DNA of 64,000 bases. Origin: Hyphococcus lacteus. GTDB lineage: Bacteria > Pseudomonadota > Alphaproteobacteria > Caulobacterales > Parvularculaceae. Below are positions 16,218 through 24,659 of the stretch, in pieces; positions within the stretch are counted from its first letter, which is position 1; each line of letters opens with the position of its first letter. Under the pieces are notes generated by a model. That model was not told where the DNA came from. It made no database searches and worked only from the letters and a program-made list of their open reading frames with translations. A program made the translations under genes and the position numbers. Where the stretch lies: contig NZ_JBEHZE010000001.1 in assembly GCF_041058985.1 (NCBI RefSeq), forward strand, positions 186,001 to 250,000, given 5' to 3'.

Positions 16218-18416
16218 TTAGCGTGTTGGGCGGCTACCACCCGTCCAGAAACGTAGAACCCCAAGACACTGAGGTATCCGGCCAAAAACTGCTCCGAATG
16301 CACCGCGCCATCCTTCGATACTAAAGACACCACGTCTTAATACACTCGCAAAGATTTTTATGCCGTAAACCGCCGCCCCTAATAGCAATATACCAAGAGC
16401 AACCAAAGGTGCGGGCGTGAGCGGTGCAAACATAGATGCCGCAAGCCCACCAAGCCCTGCCGCCAAAACAATCGATATCGGAATTGCGCCGCCCCATAAC
16501 ACAGAAAACACTGTGTCGTTTACGCCGTGACGTTCTGGTGGGCTACCATGCAGCGACATAGCATAAGCACTATCAAATCCTGACTGAATTGACCGTTGCC
16601 ACCAGCCATTTCCAGCACCGCGCCGTGGCTCATGGATGATCATATCTGCATCGAGCCGCCATATATGTGCCCCACGTCGACGCTGGCGAATGCAAAGATC
16701 GTCCATTTCACAGGCCAGCAGATCACCCCGATAACCGCCGGCAGCCTCAAAAGCATCCGTTCTGACGAATGCCGCATTTCTGGCAACCGTTACGATCTCG
16801 CCAGGCGTTTCATTCTTTTTTTGACCTGCAAGTGTCGCAAACACAGGCGCCGCACCTGTTCGCCTGATCGCACGACCTTCAATAATCGCTACTTCAGGGC
16901 GGCGATTCATAAATTTCTCTGCCGAACCCAACCAATCTGGATCGAGCACACAATTCACGTCAATGAACTGAACATAACGGATATGGGGCGCTATTTTCTT
17001 TAGCTGGCGATAGCCAGCATTACGCGCGCGCCCACTGGACGGTGCCGCTTTTCCGCCCTGCTCTGCGATAATCGCACCAGCGTTACGCGCCGCCGCCATT
17101 GCTTCCGGCATTGCCCCCATAGGAACAAATACGATAGCGCGCCCATTCCCTGCGGATCGGATTGCGGCTTCTGGAGAAATCTTAGGATCAATACCCAATA
17201 CAACCACACCAGTAATTGCACTTGGTTCGTTTTCAGAACGCTCGCGCGCCGGTGCCGATTGCGTCGTCGGTTCGCGCTTTGCTGTTGCGGCCTTTTTTGC
17301 GTGCGCAACAGGCGGCGAGGTTCTCGATTTCGGCGCTGGGTTCGGTTTCGCCGGTGCCTCCGGCCTTTGTGTAATATTTGTTTTTACATCGCCTAATGTT
17401 TTAACAGATAAATGCGCTTCTTTTTGCGCATCGCGTTCAACTGACGATGGGATCTCAGTGCTTGGTGCGGGTTGCTCATCGCGCGTTGCACGTGCCTGCT
17501 CTGTCAGCTCTTGTAAATCCGGGTCGTGCTCTCCAACGAAGGCATCCGGCCCCTCGCCGTCTTTGTTTTCAATCGGTCCCGCAAGCGGTTCATTCGACGC
17601 GATGCCAAACACACCATAAGCTTTTTTATCGCGAATGACGTTACGAATTGTCTCAACCCCAACAACCAAGTCTTCGCCCGAAAAGGCGTAGACCAAAGCT
17701 GTATCCGCAATCACATTGATCACGCGCGGCACGCCGCGGGATTGTTCCGCAATCACGTCAATTGCGCGCTCGGTGAAAATTCGGCGCTTGCACCCCGCGA
17801 TAGTAAGACGGGTTTCAATATAGGCGTGAACTTCGTCGCGGCTAAGCGGTGTAAGATGAAAGTCAGAACCAACCCGCTGGGTAAGCTGTAACAATTCTGG
17901 CCGGTTCAAAACGTCTTTCAACTGCGGCTGACCGACAAGAATAAGTTGCAAGAGCTGATCTTTACCGGCGTTGATATTCGACAACAGGCGTAGCTCTTCG
18001 AGCATATCCATTGAGAGGTTTTGCGCCTCGTCGATGATCAGGACGATACGTTTGCCCTTTGCATATTCACTAATGAAAAAGCTCTGGAGCTGAGAGAATA
18101 ACGCTACATGACCTGAATCAGTGAACGGCTCACCAAAAGCCATCAAAACCCAACTTAAAAGATCGCCGCGCCCTTCCTGAACGTTTGAAAGTAGCGCAAC
18201 GGTATGGGTGTCAGACAATTGATCGAGTAGACGATGCAACAACGTGGTTTTGCCGCAACCGACCTCGCCGGTGATTACCGAAATACCTGCGTGATTTAAA
18301 ACGCCATACTCCAGCATCGCATAGGCAAGACGGTGCGTTCGGCCCCAATATAAAAATGACGGGTCCGGCTGAATGGAAAACGGCTTCTCCGTCAGGCCGA
18401 AAAACTGTTCGTACAT
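16218..18416 (-). CDS. Fusion: exosortase-locus AAA ATPase + degenerate family 2 glycosyltransferase
   Basis: 732 residues in three parts. Residues 1-270 form an ExeA/GspA-type AAA ATPase of the kind found in PEP-CTERM/exosortase loci: 'FGLTEKPFSIQPDPSFLYWG', Walker A G50-EVGCGKT57, Walker B 'RIVLIIDEAQNL' (123-134). Residues 280-400 are a low-complexity Pro/Ala/Lys/Glu linker. Residues 400-732 resemble the neighbouring GT2 enzyme (SGRARNAGY, WWQRS, two C-terminal membrane spans). Key residues have changed: the uridine-site Asp region reads 'FVPMGAMPEAM', and the DxD is D486-V-N488. The acidic cluster E570-MDD remains. The ATPase should be active. The transferase half looks like a pseudoenzyme that may tether the ATPase to the membrane or to partner transferases. 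Confidence 0.9.
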   Translation of the reverse strand: MYEQFFGLTEKPFSIQPDPSFLYWGRTHRLAYAMLEYGVLNHAGISVITGEVGCGKTTLLHRLLDQLSDTHTVALLSNVQEGRGDLLSWVLMAFGEPFTDSGHVALFSQLQSFFISEYAKGKRIVLIIDEAQNLSMDMLEELRLLSNINAGKDQLLQLILVGQPQLKDVLNRPELLQLTQRVGSDFHLTPLSRDEVHAYIETRLTIAGCKRRIFTERAIDVIAEQSRGVPRVINVIADTALVYAFSGEDLVVGVETIRNVIRDKKAYGVFGIASNEPLAGPIENKDGEGPDAFVGEHDPDLQELTEQARATRDEQPAPSTEIPSSVERDAQKEAHLSVKTLGDVKTNITQRPEAPAKPNPAPKSRTSPPVAHAKKAATAKREPTTQSAPARERSENEPSAITGVVVLGIDPKISPEAAIRSAGNGRAIVFVPMGAMPEAMAAARNAGAIIAEQGGKAAPSSGRARNAGYRQLKKIAPHIRYVQFIDVNCVLDPDWLGSAEKFMNRRPEVAIIEGRAIRRTGAAPVFATLAGQKKNETPGEIVTVARNAAFVRTDAFEAAGGYRGDLLACEMDDLCIRQRRRGAHIWRLDADMIIHEPRRGAGNGWWQRSIQSGFDSAYAMSLHGSPPERHGVNDTVFSVLWGGAIPISIVLAAGLGGLAASMFAPLTPAPLVALGILLLGAAVYGIKIFASVLRRGVFSIEGWRGAFGAVFGRIPQCLGVLRFWTGGSRPTR

Positions 18417-18484
18417 AGTCGTAAAGCTCTCGATCGGCGATTAGGTCGCCAACACATACTGGGTCAGCCGGTTTCCTAGTCTGA

Positions 18485-20917
18485 TTACATTTGATCTAAA
18501 AGTCCGCGAACCTCGTTTTCGTAGCCAAAGCTCGATCCACCCGCGCTGAGTGCACTTTCAAGAGTGGTTTTTGCGGATTCTTTATCCCCATTGGCGAATT
18601 GCGCCGCTCCGAGATGATAAAGCATCTCTGCATTATCCCCCGCTCCCTCAACAGCTTTGGTCAAATACTCCACCGCCGTTGCATAATTTCCGGCCCGGTA
18701 ATTCGCCCAACCGACAGTGTCGCTGTAATAGGGATTATCAAGTTCAGCAATCGTCTTGGAAACCTCCAAAGCACGCGCGATGCTCGCCGCATCCGTACGC
18801 AGATCGCTCGAAAGACTAACGAAATTATTTGCGATGATACGATCCGTTGGTCGCGCTTCGATCAATTCGTCATAAAGCGCAAGTGCGGCCTCACGATTAC
18901 CCTGGTTCAATAAAACGTCGGCTTTGAAAACTCGCAACGCCTCGCTATCGGGTTCTGCGCGCAAACCCCGTTCAATCAATGATGCGGCCTCTTCGCGTCG
19001 TCCGTCAGCCAAATATGTTCGGTACAAGAGCTCAAATGCTTCCGCCCGCGCTGGGTTACGTTCGGTTGCGTCAATCAAAGTGGCCTCGTAACCATCCAAG
19101 TTTTCTTGAGCAACCTGCACCCGAGCAAGCAAAATCCGAGCGTCGTAATTATCTTCGTCAGTCTCAATAATACGTTCGAGCAGGTCTTTTGCTTCTTCCG
19201 TACGATCTTCTTTAATATAAGCTGTAATCAAAGCCGTCAGTGGGCGGCTTTTTAACGGCGCACTCTCGTTTTGCGCTGATAATGTCTCAATCACGCTATC
19301 AAAATCTTGCAACCCGACATAAGCCGCAGACTTAATACTTGATGAAAGCTCCCCACTCTTTCCAATTGCTTCGATTTGAGTGGCAACTTCCTCAGCGCCG
19401 CGCCAGTCCTGACGCGACAAACGGATAGATGCTAAAAGCTGTAAATTATCGACGTCGGTTGGATGAGTCGAAAGAGAGTCCTCAAGAACTTGCTCAGCTC
19501 TATCGACGTTTTTCCGACGCAGCAAGAAACGCGCATAGCGGTTTGTAATTTTCGGGTCACGCTTACTTGAATCATACGCCTTCGCCAATTCAGATTGCGC
19601 GAAACTAAAGTTGTCTTGGCGTTCAAATGCCGCTGACATTAGAATCATCGCGTCATATGCATCAGGGCTATTGTTCAATGCTGTCCGCAAATTGACGATG
19701 GCTTGGTCATATTCTTCGTCGTCAATCTGAAGTGCAGCAAGCTTGATCAGCGCATCAGTATTACGGTCATCGGATGCAAGGATTTCATCAATGATCGGCT
19801 TTGCTTTATCTTGCTCGCCATTCGCCAAGTAAGATGCCGCAATTTTATTCTTTGCACGGAATGCAATGTCCTGCTCTTTGTTGCCTGCCAATTCTTCAAG
19901 CTGAGCATCAGATTTCTCGCGCTCTCCTTCGCCGAGGTAAAAATCAGCAAGCGCAAATTTCAGCTGCGTATCGCCAGAATCCGCCTCAATATATGACTTC
20001 AACTTTGCTTCCGCAGCGGATGAGCCTTTTGCAACTTTTACAATCCGGACCACATCAAGCTTAGCGTCAAGGCTCTCCGGATTTAGATCGACAATCGCTT
20101 CAAGTTGAGCCTGCGCGCCGTTCAGATCTTTGCGCGCTATCAATTCATTCGCGTAAACGCGACGGTAGGCAGATTGGTTAGGGAATAAATCAATTAATTT
20201 CGCATATGCTGAGTGGGCTTCATCATCACGGCCCAATGTTTTCAACGTATGTATCCGCAATAATTGCAACATAGCGACCTGCGGATTGAGATCGAGCGCT
20301 TTGTTCAATTCCGCCAACGCCGCTTCGCGATCGCCCTTCACAGTTAGGTCCGTGACCACCACCGTGACAGCTTCCGCGTTTTTGGGGTCTTCCGCCAAAA
20401 CTTCACGAGCAAGCGCAACAGCACCTGCATTATCGCCAATTTTTAGAAGAATTCCCGATTTTAAGCTTTTCGCGTCTGTATTGTTCGGATCAAGTTCTAG
20501 GGCTTTGTCGGCTTTTTCTAGCGCACTAGTTTCATCACTACTGATCAGGAATAGTTTTCCGAGACGGATTTGAGCATCAATCTGGGTTGGATCGAGACGC
20601 ACAGTCCGCTGAAGAAAGCCAAACATCGCCTCGAAATCCTGGCGCCGTTCTGCAATTTCCGCGAGGCCAAGAAGTGTAGGAACGTGTTCTTCATTATTTT
20701 TCAGAGCATTTTGATATTGGATATACGCTTTCGCGAGGTCACCCTCTTCAAGGAATTCTGTGCCTTCCTTGCTGTAACGTTCCGCTTTTTCCTCTGGTGA
20801 TGCGCAGGCCGATGCCATCGCAAGTGCAGAAACCGCCAGCAACCAAGTTGCCGCCTGTTTTTTCGCCGAATTTTTGGCCGCAGCTCGCGGACGTCTAAAA
20901 GTGCCTGTCGTCAACAT
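18485..20917 (-). CDS. PrsT-type TPR-repeat lipoprotein of exosortase/EPS loci
   Basis: 810 residues. A basic N-terminal segment and hydrophobic core end in the lipobox 'ALAMASAC', predicting a lipid-anchored periplasmic protein. Nearly all the rest is tetratricopeptide repeats, about 20 copies with the usual A-L-x-L-D-P-x-N pattern. The length, lipobox and position beside the exosortase-locus ATPase match the PEP-CTERM-system TPR lipoprotein called PrsT. TPR solenoids hold partner proteins, so a scaffold for export or assembly of the polysaccharide is the likely role. It starts 67 bases after the WecG-STAS gene. Confidence 0.9.
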   Translation of the reverse strand: MLTTGTFRRPRAAAKNSAKKQAATWLLAVSALAMASACASPEEKAERYSKEGTEFLEEGDLAKAYIQYQNALKNNEEHVPTLLGLAEIAERRQDFEAMFGFLQRTVRLDPTQIDAQIRLGKLFLISSDETSALEKADKALELDPNNTDAKSLKSGILLKIGDNAGAVALAREVLAEDPKNAEAVTVVVTDLTVKGDREAALAELNKALDLNPQVAMLQLLRIHTLKTLGRDDEAHSAYAKLIDLFPNQSAYRRVYANELIARKDLNGAQAQLEAIVDLNPESLDAKLDVVRIVKVAKGSSAAEAKLKSYIEADSGDTQLKFALADFYLGEGEREKSDAQLEELAGNKEQDIAFRAKNKIAASYLANGEQDKAKPIIDEILASDDRNTDALIKLAALQIDDEEYDQAIVNLRTALNNSPDAYDAMILMSAAFERQDNFSFAQSELAKAYDSSKRDPKITNRYARFLLRRKNVDRAEQVLEDSLSTHPTDVDNLQLLASIRLSRQDWRGAEEVATQIEAIGKSGELSSSIKSAAYVGLQDFDSVIETLSAQNESAPLKSRPLTALITAYIKEDRTEEAKDLLERIIETDEDNYDARILLARVQVAQENLDGYEATLIDATERNPARAEAFELLYRTYLADGRREEAASLIERGLRAEPDSEALRVFKADVLLNQGNREAALALYDELIEARPTDRIIANNFVSLSSDLRTDAASIARALEVSKTIAELDNPYYSDTVGWANYRAGNYATAVEYLTKAVEGAGDNAEMLYHLGAAQFANGDKESAKTTLESALSAGGSSFGYENEVRGLLDQM

Positions 20918-20984
20918 CTTCCCCTACCTTTGTCGCTAAGATTGCTCGGTTTGCCACTATTGCATGTTCGATACAATGAAACTC

Positions 20985-22232
20985 TTAACTTGCTATTTGC
21001 TGAACTGGTAATTTATCCAGTATTTTCAACTCTCTGGCATTTACCAACCGATAGTTCATGTTGTTCGAACGCAAAAGCGACTGAAGAGAACGTCTTGCAC
21101 CCGCTATTTGAAGAACAACTGGTGCCCCCATAAGGTTCTTTTCGAGCATCAAAAGCTGTCCCAGAAAGGCACGATCAACGGCCTGTAACTCAGCAAAATC
21201 AAGAACAATCGCTTTTGCACCATGGTCTTGAGACGCTGAAACGGCCTGACGAAATGCTTCGCGCACGCCGCGCAGATTATGACGAGTGAGTACACCGGAC
21301 AGCCGAACAACAATGTTCCCAGCGGCGTCTTGCGGTTCAGTGGTTGCTACACCCTCGCCCGCGAGTTCTTTTGCGCCCGTCATTTGTTTCGCAAAATCCG
21401 TAATTGCGATCTTGGCCAAAGCCAAACCGTCATCGAAATAACGACGCCATAGCGCTGGCTCTTCTTTAATACGCCACAACCATTCAAGACCTGAACGTTG
21501 GACCCATTCCGGCGCGCGTTCGATACCGCCAGCCGTGAAATCAACGACCGCACCCAAATGCGCAGTGACTGGTGCGTTCAATCGGTCTCGGTTGAATTCA
21601 ATCCATGCCTGACCTTTGGCTGCACCAAGAGCAACCATCACGAAATCCGGGTTTGCAGCATTAATCTCTTCAATAATGGCGTCCGTGCTCATGCTTTCGA
21701 CATCACCGAAACCAGGATTGATCCAGCCCACAGCTTCAACGCCGCGATTTTCAGTATTGAGCGCGTTGGTTGCTTGCTCCGCTGCGCCCTCCCGTCCGCC
21801 AAAGAAAAACACCTTAAGCTTACGGCCACCGAAACTGGGGCGACGACGTAATGCTTCAAAAACATCGGAACCGGCGACCCGTGAAGAAACCGGCAATCCC
21901 AGCATTTTCGCCATTTTGACCAGCGGTGCACCATCAATAACGCTAAGATCAGCGTTAAGCAGCTCCGCTCGGGCTTTTTTGTCTTTATTTGCACGAACGA
22001 GAAAATTCACATTTGGCGTAATAAAAGAAAGGCGCTTTCCGCTCCGCGCTGAATCTTCGATCATGCCGACCGTGCGATCAATATCAGCAATATCGATCGG
22101 CAATCCCATTAAACACCACACATCGCGATCGAAATCGTCTTTACGCAGCGCCGATATTTCAGCCGAAGGAGATGTGAGCCCGTTTTGGGCTTCTGCCGGG
22201 CTTACTATTTTATGTGTGCGGGTCTCATTCAT
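20985..22232 (-). CDS. Fusion: WecG/TagA/CpsF glycosyltransferase + STAS domain
   Basis: 415 residues. Residues 35-285 are a WecG/TagA family transferase, which adds a sugar to a lipid-linked acceptor. They contain 'FITPNVNFLVRANKDKKAR', the conserved aspartate in 'LSVIDGAPLV', 'MVALGAAKGQAWIE' and 'GLEWLWRIKEEPALWRRY'. Residues 310-415 form a STAS domain ('VVRLSGVLTRHNLRGVREAF', 'AIVLDFAELQAVD'). The usual DSSG phosphorylation motif is D353-R-A-F-L-G, with no serine. STAS domains bind partner kinases or regulators. The fusion suggests that protein partners control this enzyme, though not by classic serine phosphorylation. It is the first gene of the minus-strand polysaccharide arm. Confidence 0.9.
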   Translation of the reverse strand: MNETRTHKIVSPAEAQNGLTSPSAEISALRKDDFDRDVWCLMGLPIDIADIDRTVGMIEDSARSGKRLSFITPNVNFLVRANKDKKARAELLNADLSVIDGAPLVKMAKMLGLPVSSRVAGSDVFEALRRRPSFGGRKLKVFFFGGREGAAEQATNALNTENRGVEAVGWINPGFGDVESMSTDAIIEEINAANPDFVMVALGAAKGQAWIEFNRDRLNAPVTAHLGAVVDFTAGGIERAPEWVQRSGLEWLWRIKEEPALWRRYFDDGLALAKIAITDFAKQMTGAKELAGEGVATTEPQDAAGNIVVRLSGVLTRHNLRGVREAFRQAVSASQDHGAKAIVLDFAELQAVDRAFLGQLLMLEKNLMGAPVVLQIAGARRSLQSLLRSNNMNYRLVNARELKILDKLPVQQIAS

Positions 22233-22257
22233 GAACGTTTGGTGCCGTTTATTGTCA

Positions 22258-22269
22258 TTAACGCGTTAA
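22258..22269. promoter_or_regulatory. Perfect palindrome TTAACGCGTTAA, candidate operator
   Basis: The 12 bases read the same on both strands. They lie 26 bases upstream of the WecG-STAS start, inside the divergent promoter region. The position and dyad symmetry suit a dimeric regulator. The TTAA ends also recall CtrA half-sites, but the spacing does not fit the usual CtrA box. This is only positional evidence. Confidence 0.3.
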
Positions 22270-22672
22270 CGTCGTTTCAGTTCTGAACTCTTTGCGCGGT
22301 AATTACGTTTCCAAGTTCAATCTCGAGACGACATGAGCAAGCTACGGGCCAAATTCGCGTGAAACGTGTTTTTAACGAAAAATTTACCCCAAAACTGCCG
22401 GAAGCAAAGCCTTATCGGCATTCGCGTCAAAATGCGTGCTTTTGCGCAGGTACCGGTTACTGAAACTAAGGTTCTGAATTTTTTAAGATATTTACCTTAA
22501 CGCAGAACAATTATGATTAATATCCCGAGGCCTAAGAATAGGGCTTAAAACCCCTTAACCTTCGATCGTGCTTTACTTTGATCGGCACCATATGAATTGA
22601 TCTACGGCATTGAATTTGCTGTTTAGCTGAGAAAATGGTTGTAACCGCGCCAAAGATGCGGAAACGAAACGG

Positions 22673-22688
22673 AGGGGTTCAAGCCCCT
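22673..22688 (+). other. Leader hairpin before the exosortase gene
   Basis: AGGGG and CCCCT pair around a six-base loop TTCAAG, 26 bases before the exosortase start codon. The copies of GAAACG on both sides are direct repeats, not stem extensions. It may affect translation initiation. The sequence looks superficially like a tRNA T-arm, but the loop is too short and no tRNA body is present. Confidence 0.3.
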
Positions 22689-22714
22689 GAAACGCAGGAA
22701 ACAAGACGCCCCTC

Positions 22715-24340
22715 ATGAGTGACACCCCATCAGAGCAATCCCTTCCGCCCAGCAATAAGTTTGAGCTCCGCCCAATCTACCTTTTGGTGATTTTGGCAGC
22801 AGCGTTCACATTCGCCTTTTGGGGCGGGATTGAAAACCTATTCAAACGCTGGGGCGAACAGGAAGAATTGAGCCACGGTTATTTTCTACCTGTTATTGCC
22901 GCATGGATGTTGTGGGCACGACGGGACGCATTGCTCGGCAGCCTCGGTAAGCCAGTAGCCCTTGGTTTGGTCGGTGTCGCCATTTCGGCACTTGTTCTCA
23001 TTCTTTCAGAGCTGACCGTTACATCATTGATGATCTTTCAACATCTGGCGATGATCACTTTGCTCGCATCGCTGGCACTTGCACTTGGCGGCTGGAAAGT
23101 ATTCTGGCTTTCGCTTCTACCGATCGGGTTCTTGTTATTCATGGTGCCGCCGCCCTACTGGTTCATCACCATCCTGTCACAACAGTTTCAGCTCTGGTCG
23201 TCGCAGCTCGGCGTTTTCATGATCGAGCTTCTAGGGATCCCGGTTTTTCTTTCAGGCAACATTATTGACCTTGGCGATTATAAACTTCAGGTCGCCGAAG
23301 CTTGCAGTGGTCTTCGCTATCTATTCCCATTCCTAAGCTTGGGCTTCTTGGCTGCGTATCTATTTAACGCCCCATTATGGCAGCGCGCCATCGTATTTCT
23401 TTCAACCATTCCGATCACCATCGTCATGAACAGTTTCCGCGTTGCGGCAACGGGCCTTCTCGTACAACGCTTTGGCCCAGAGCACGCTGAAGGATTTATT
23501 CACATGTTCGAAGGCTGGGTGGTCTTCTTGATGTGTCTTGCGATGCTGTTTGTTGTGATCGGCGTTCTGTCTCGCTTTTCGGGCAAAAAAGGGGTGACCG
23601 AGCTAATGGGTTTGCCGGAAATTCCGGCTCAACCCTCCTCAACGGTTTGGACAGAAAAAGCCTTCACGCTTTTTGCAGCCATTTCCATCGCGATCATTCT
23701 TGCTGCTGGGGCTTATGTACATTTCGGCACGTCGAACATCCTGAAAGTGCCTGAGCGCACGAGCTTAGCTGGGCTGCCTTATGAGTTCGAAGGCTGGACC
23801 AGCGACGTACAGAAGGTCGACAATGAAACCCTCGAAGTGCTTGGTGCAGATGATTACATCATCACCAACATGGTCAATCCGACTAATGAACACTTCAACC
23901 TTTATGTCGCCTATTTGAACATGCAGCGGCACGGTCATAGCTGGCACTCACCGCGCCAGTGCATCCCAGGTGGCGGTTGGCAAATAACCCAGCATGACGT
24001 GGTTCCTGTAGAATTGCCGGACGGCGACAAGTTCCATTATAACCGCATCATCATCGAGAATCGCGGCGTAAGACAACTTGTCTATTATTGGTATGATCAG
24101 CGCGGTCGGAAAATTGCCAATGAATTCGTGATGAAGTTCTTGCTAATTTTTGATGCAGTGAAATTACGCCGGACCGACGGCGCTATGATCCGCATTATGA
24201 CCCCAATCGGGCGCGAGGAAGTCGTCTCAGAAGCTGATGAACGACTGATGGGCTACATGAAGGAGCTAAATCCAAAATTGCCGGCCTATGTGCCCCCTGC
24301 GGATGCCCCGGTCACACGTGAGTTCGATCCGGACGCGTAA
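22715..24340 (+). CDS. Exosortase fused to EpsI domain
   Basis: 541 residues. About eight membrane spans in residues 20-285 carry the exosortase catalytic triad: C197 in 'AEACSGLRY', R242 in 'NSFRVAATG', and H263 in 'GFIHMFEGW'. Such enzymes cleave and anchor proteins with PEP-CTERM-like tails. A linker and another membrane span (about 315-335) lead to a periplasmic EpsI domain (340-541) with its hallmark 'HSPRQCIPGGGW'. The arrangement matches XrtA or XrtD (VPLPA-CTERM) type enzymes; the subtype cannot be fixed by eye. It opens the plus-strand arm of the locus. No protein with a recognisable sorting tail is encoded in this window. Confidence 0.93.
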   Translation: MSDTPSEQSLPPSNKFELRPIYLLVILAAAFTFAFWGGIENLFKRWGEQEELSHGYFLPVIAAWMLWARRDALLGSLGKPVALGLVGVAISALVLILSELTVTSLMIFQHLAMITLLASLALALGGWKVFWLSLLPIGFLLFMVPPPYWFITILSQQFQLWSSQLGVFMIELLGIPVFLSGNIIDLGDYKLQVAEACSGLRYLFPFLSLGFLAAYLFNAPLWQRAIVFLSTIPITIVMNSFRVAATGLLVQRFGPEHAEGFIHMFEGWVVFLMCLAMLFVVIGVLSRFSGKKGVTELMGLPEIPAQPSSTVWTEKAFTLFAAISIAIILAAGAYVHFGTSNILKVPERTSLAGLPYEFEGWTSDVQKVDNETLEVLGADDYIITNMVNPTNEHFNLYVAYLNMQRHGHSWHSPRQCIPGGGWQITQHDVVPVELPDGDKFHYNRIIIENRGVRQLVYYWYDQRGRKIANEFVMKFLLIFDAVKLRRTDGAMIRIMTPIGREEVVSEADERLMGYMKELNPKLPAYVPPADAPVTREFDPDA

Positions 24341-24356
24341 TAAGCGCGATTTTATT

Positions 24357-24395
24357 GGCAGAGATCTGTCACCCACCAAGGAACAGCTCTCTGCC
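24357..24395 (+). terminator. Stem-loop after exosortase gene
   Basis: GGCAGAGA (24357-24364) pairs perfectly with TCTCTGCC (24388-24395), and an inner CTGT/ACAG extends the stem. The loop is about 13 bases. Only TCATTT follows, so the U-tract is weak. It lies 16 bases after the exosortase stop. Confidence 0.4.
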
Positions 24396-24431
24396 TCATT
24401 TGTGACCTGATTTTAATTTAGCAGCCCGTTA

Positions 24432-24448
24432 CCGCCCAGATTGGGCGG
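24432..24448. repeat. Perfect GC-rich hairpin
   Basis: CCGCCCA and TGGGCGG pair fully around the loop GAT. It is followed by AAATGG, not a T-run, so it is not a standard terminator on the plus strand. It may belong to a leader RNA of the Wzz/BY-kinase genes. Confidence 0.4.
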
Positions 24449-24594
24449 AAATGGCTATTCAGGGAAATAAATCGTCTAGCGCTTGCTAACGTCACCTTTA
24501 ACATATTGTTCTATGATCATAATCCGTTCATCGAAACAGTGTGTACTAGGCTGTCGATTTGATCGATATGGGAGAAATCCCGTCAAAAAGAGCG

Positions 24595-24600
24595 TATAAT
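24595..24600 (+). promoter_or_regulatory. Possible -10 box for the chain-length/BY-kinase genes
   Basis: An exact TATAAT lies 59 bases before the Wzz-type start codon. No good -35 box is at the right distance. TTGATC lies about 30 bases upstream, which is too far, so this is tentative. Confidence 0.3.
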
Positions 24601-24659
24601 TTCCGGACGAAAGCGCCGGTATGGCGTTAAGGCTACAGTAGGAACAGGACCGACCGACT

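Larger units (their letters stand above)
22233..22714. other. 482-base divergent intergenic region of the polysaccharide locus
   Basis: No gene is supported here. It separates the WecG-STAS gene (minus) from the exosortase gene (plus), so it must contain both promoters. It holds a perfect 12-base palindrome at 22258-22269, an AT-rich stretch around 22475-22520 ending in TATGAT, and a short GC hairpin at 22673-22688 with GAAACG repeats around it. I found no convincing -35/-10 pair by eye. Confidence 0.5.
24341..24659. other. 319-base structured leader region before the chain-length gene
   Basis: No gene is supported. The region holds three hairpins (24357-24395, 24432-24448, and a short GGGA/TCCC one near 24570) and an exact TATAAT at 24595-24600. 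The first hairpin could end the exosortase transcript and the TATAAT could restart transcription for the Wzz gene. The transcript might otherwise continue through as a long structured leader. Confidence 0.5.

Noticed and set aside
21616..22269. Long open frame of 217 codons on the plus strand
   Set aside because: It is the antisense shadow of the WecG-STAS gene, with low-complexity Ser/Arg-rich translation and no ribosome site.
22583..22600. Sigma-54 type -24/-12 element near GGCAC
   Set aside because: GGCAC is present, but the -12 GC at ten bases further is AT, so the box is incomplete, even though sigma-54 control is known for some exosortase loci.
22673..22688. tRNA-like T-arm (GGGGTTCAAGCCCC)
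   Set aside because: The loop is six bases, not seven, and no acceptor, D- or anticodon arm can be built around it.
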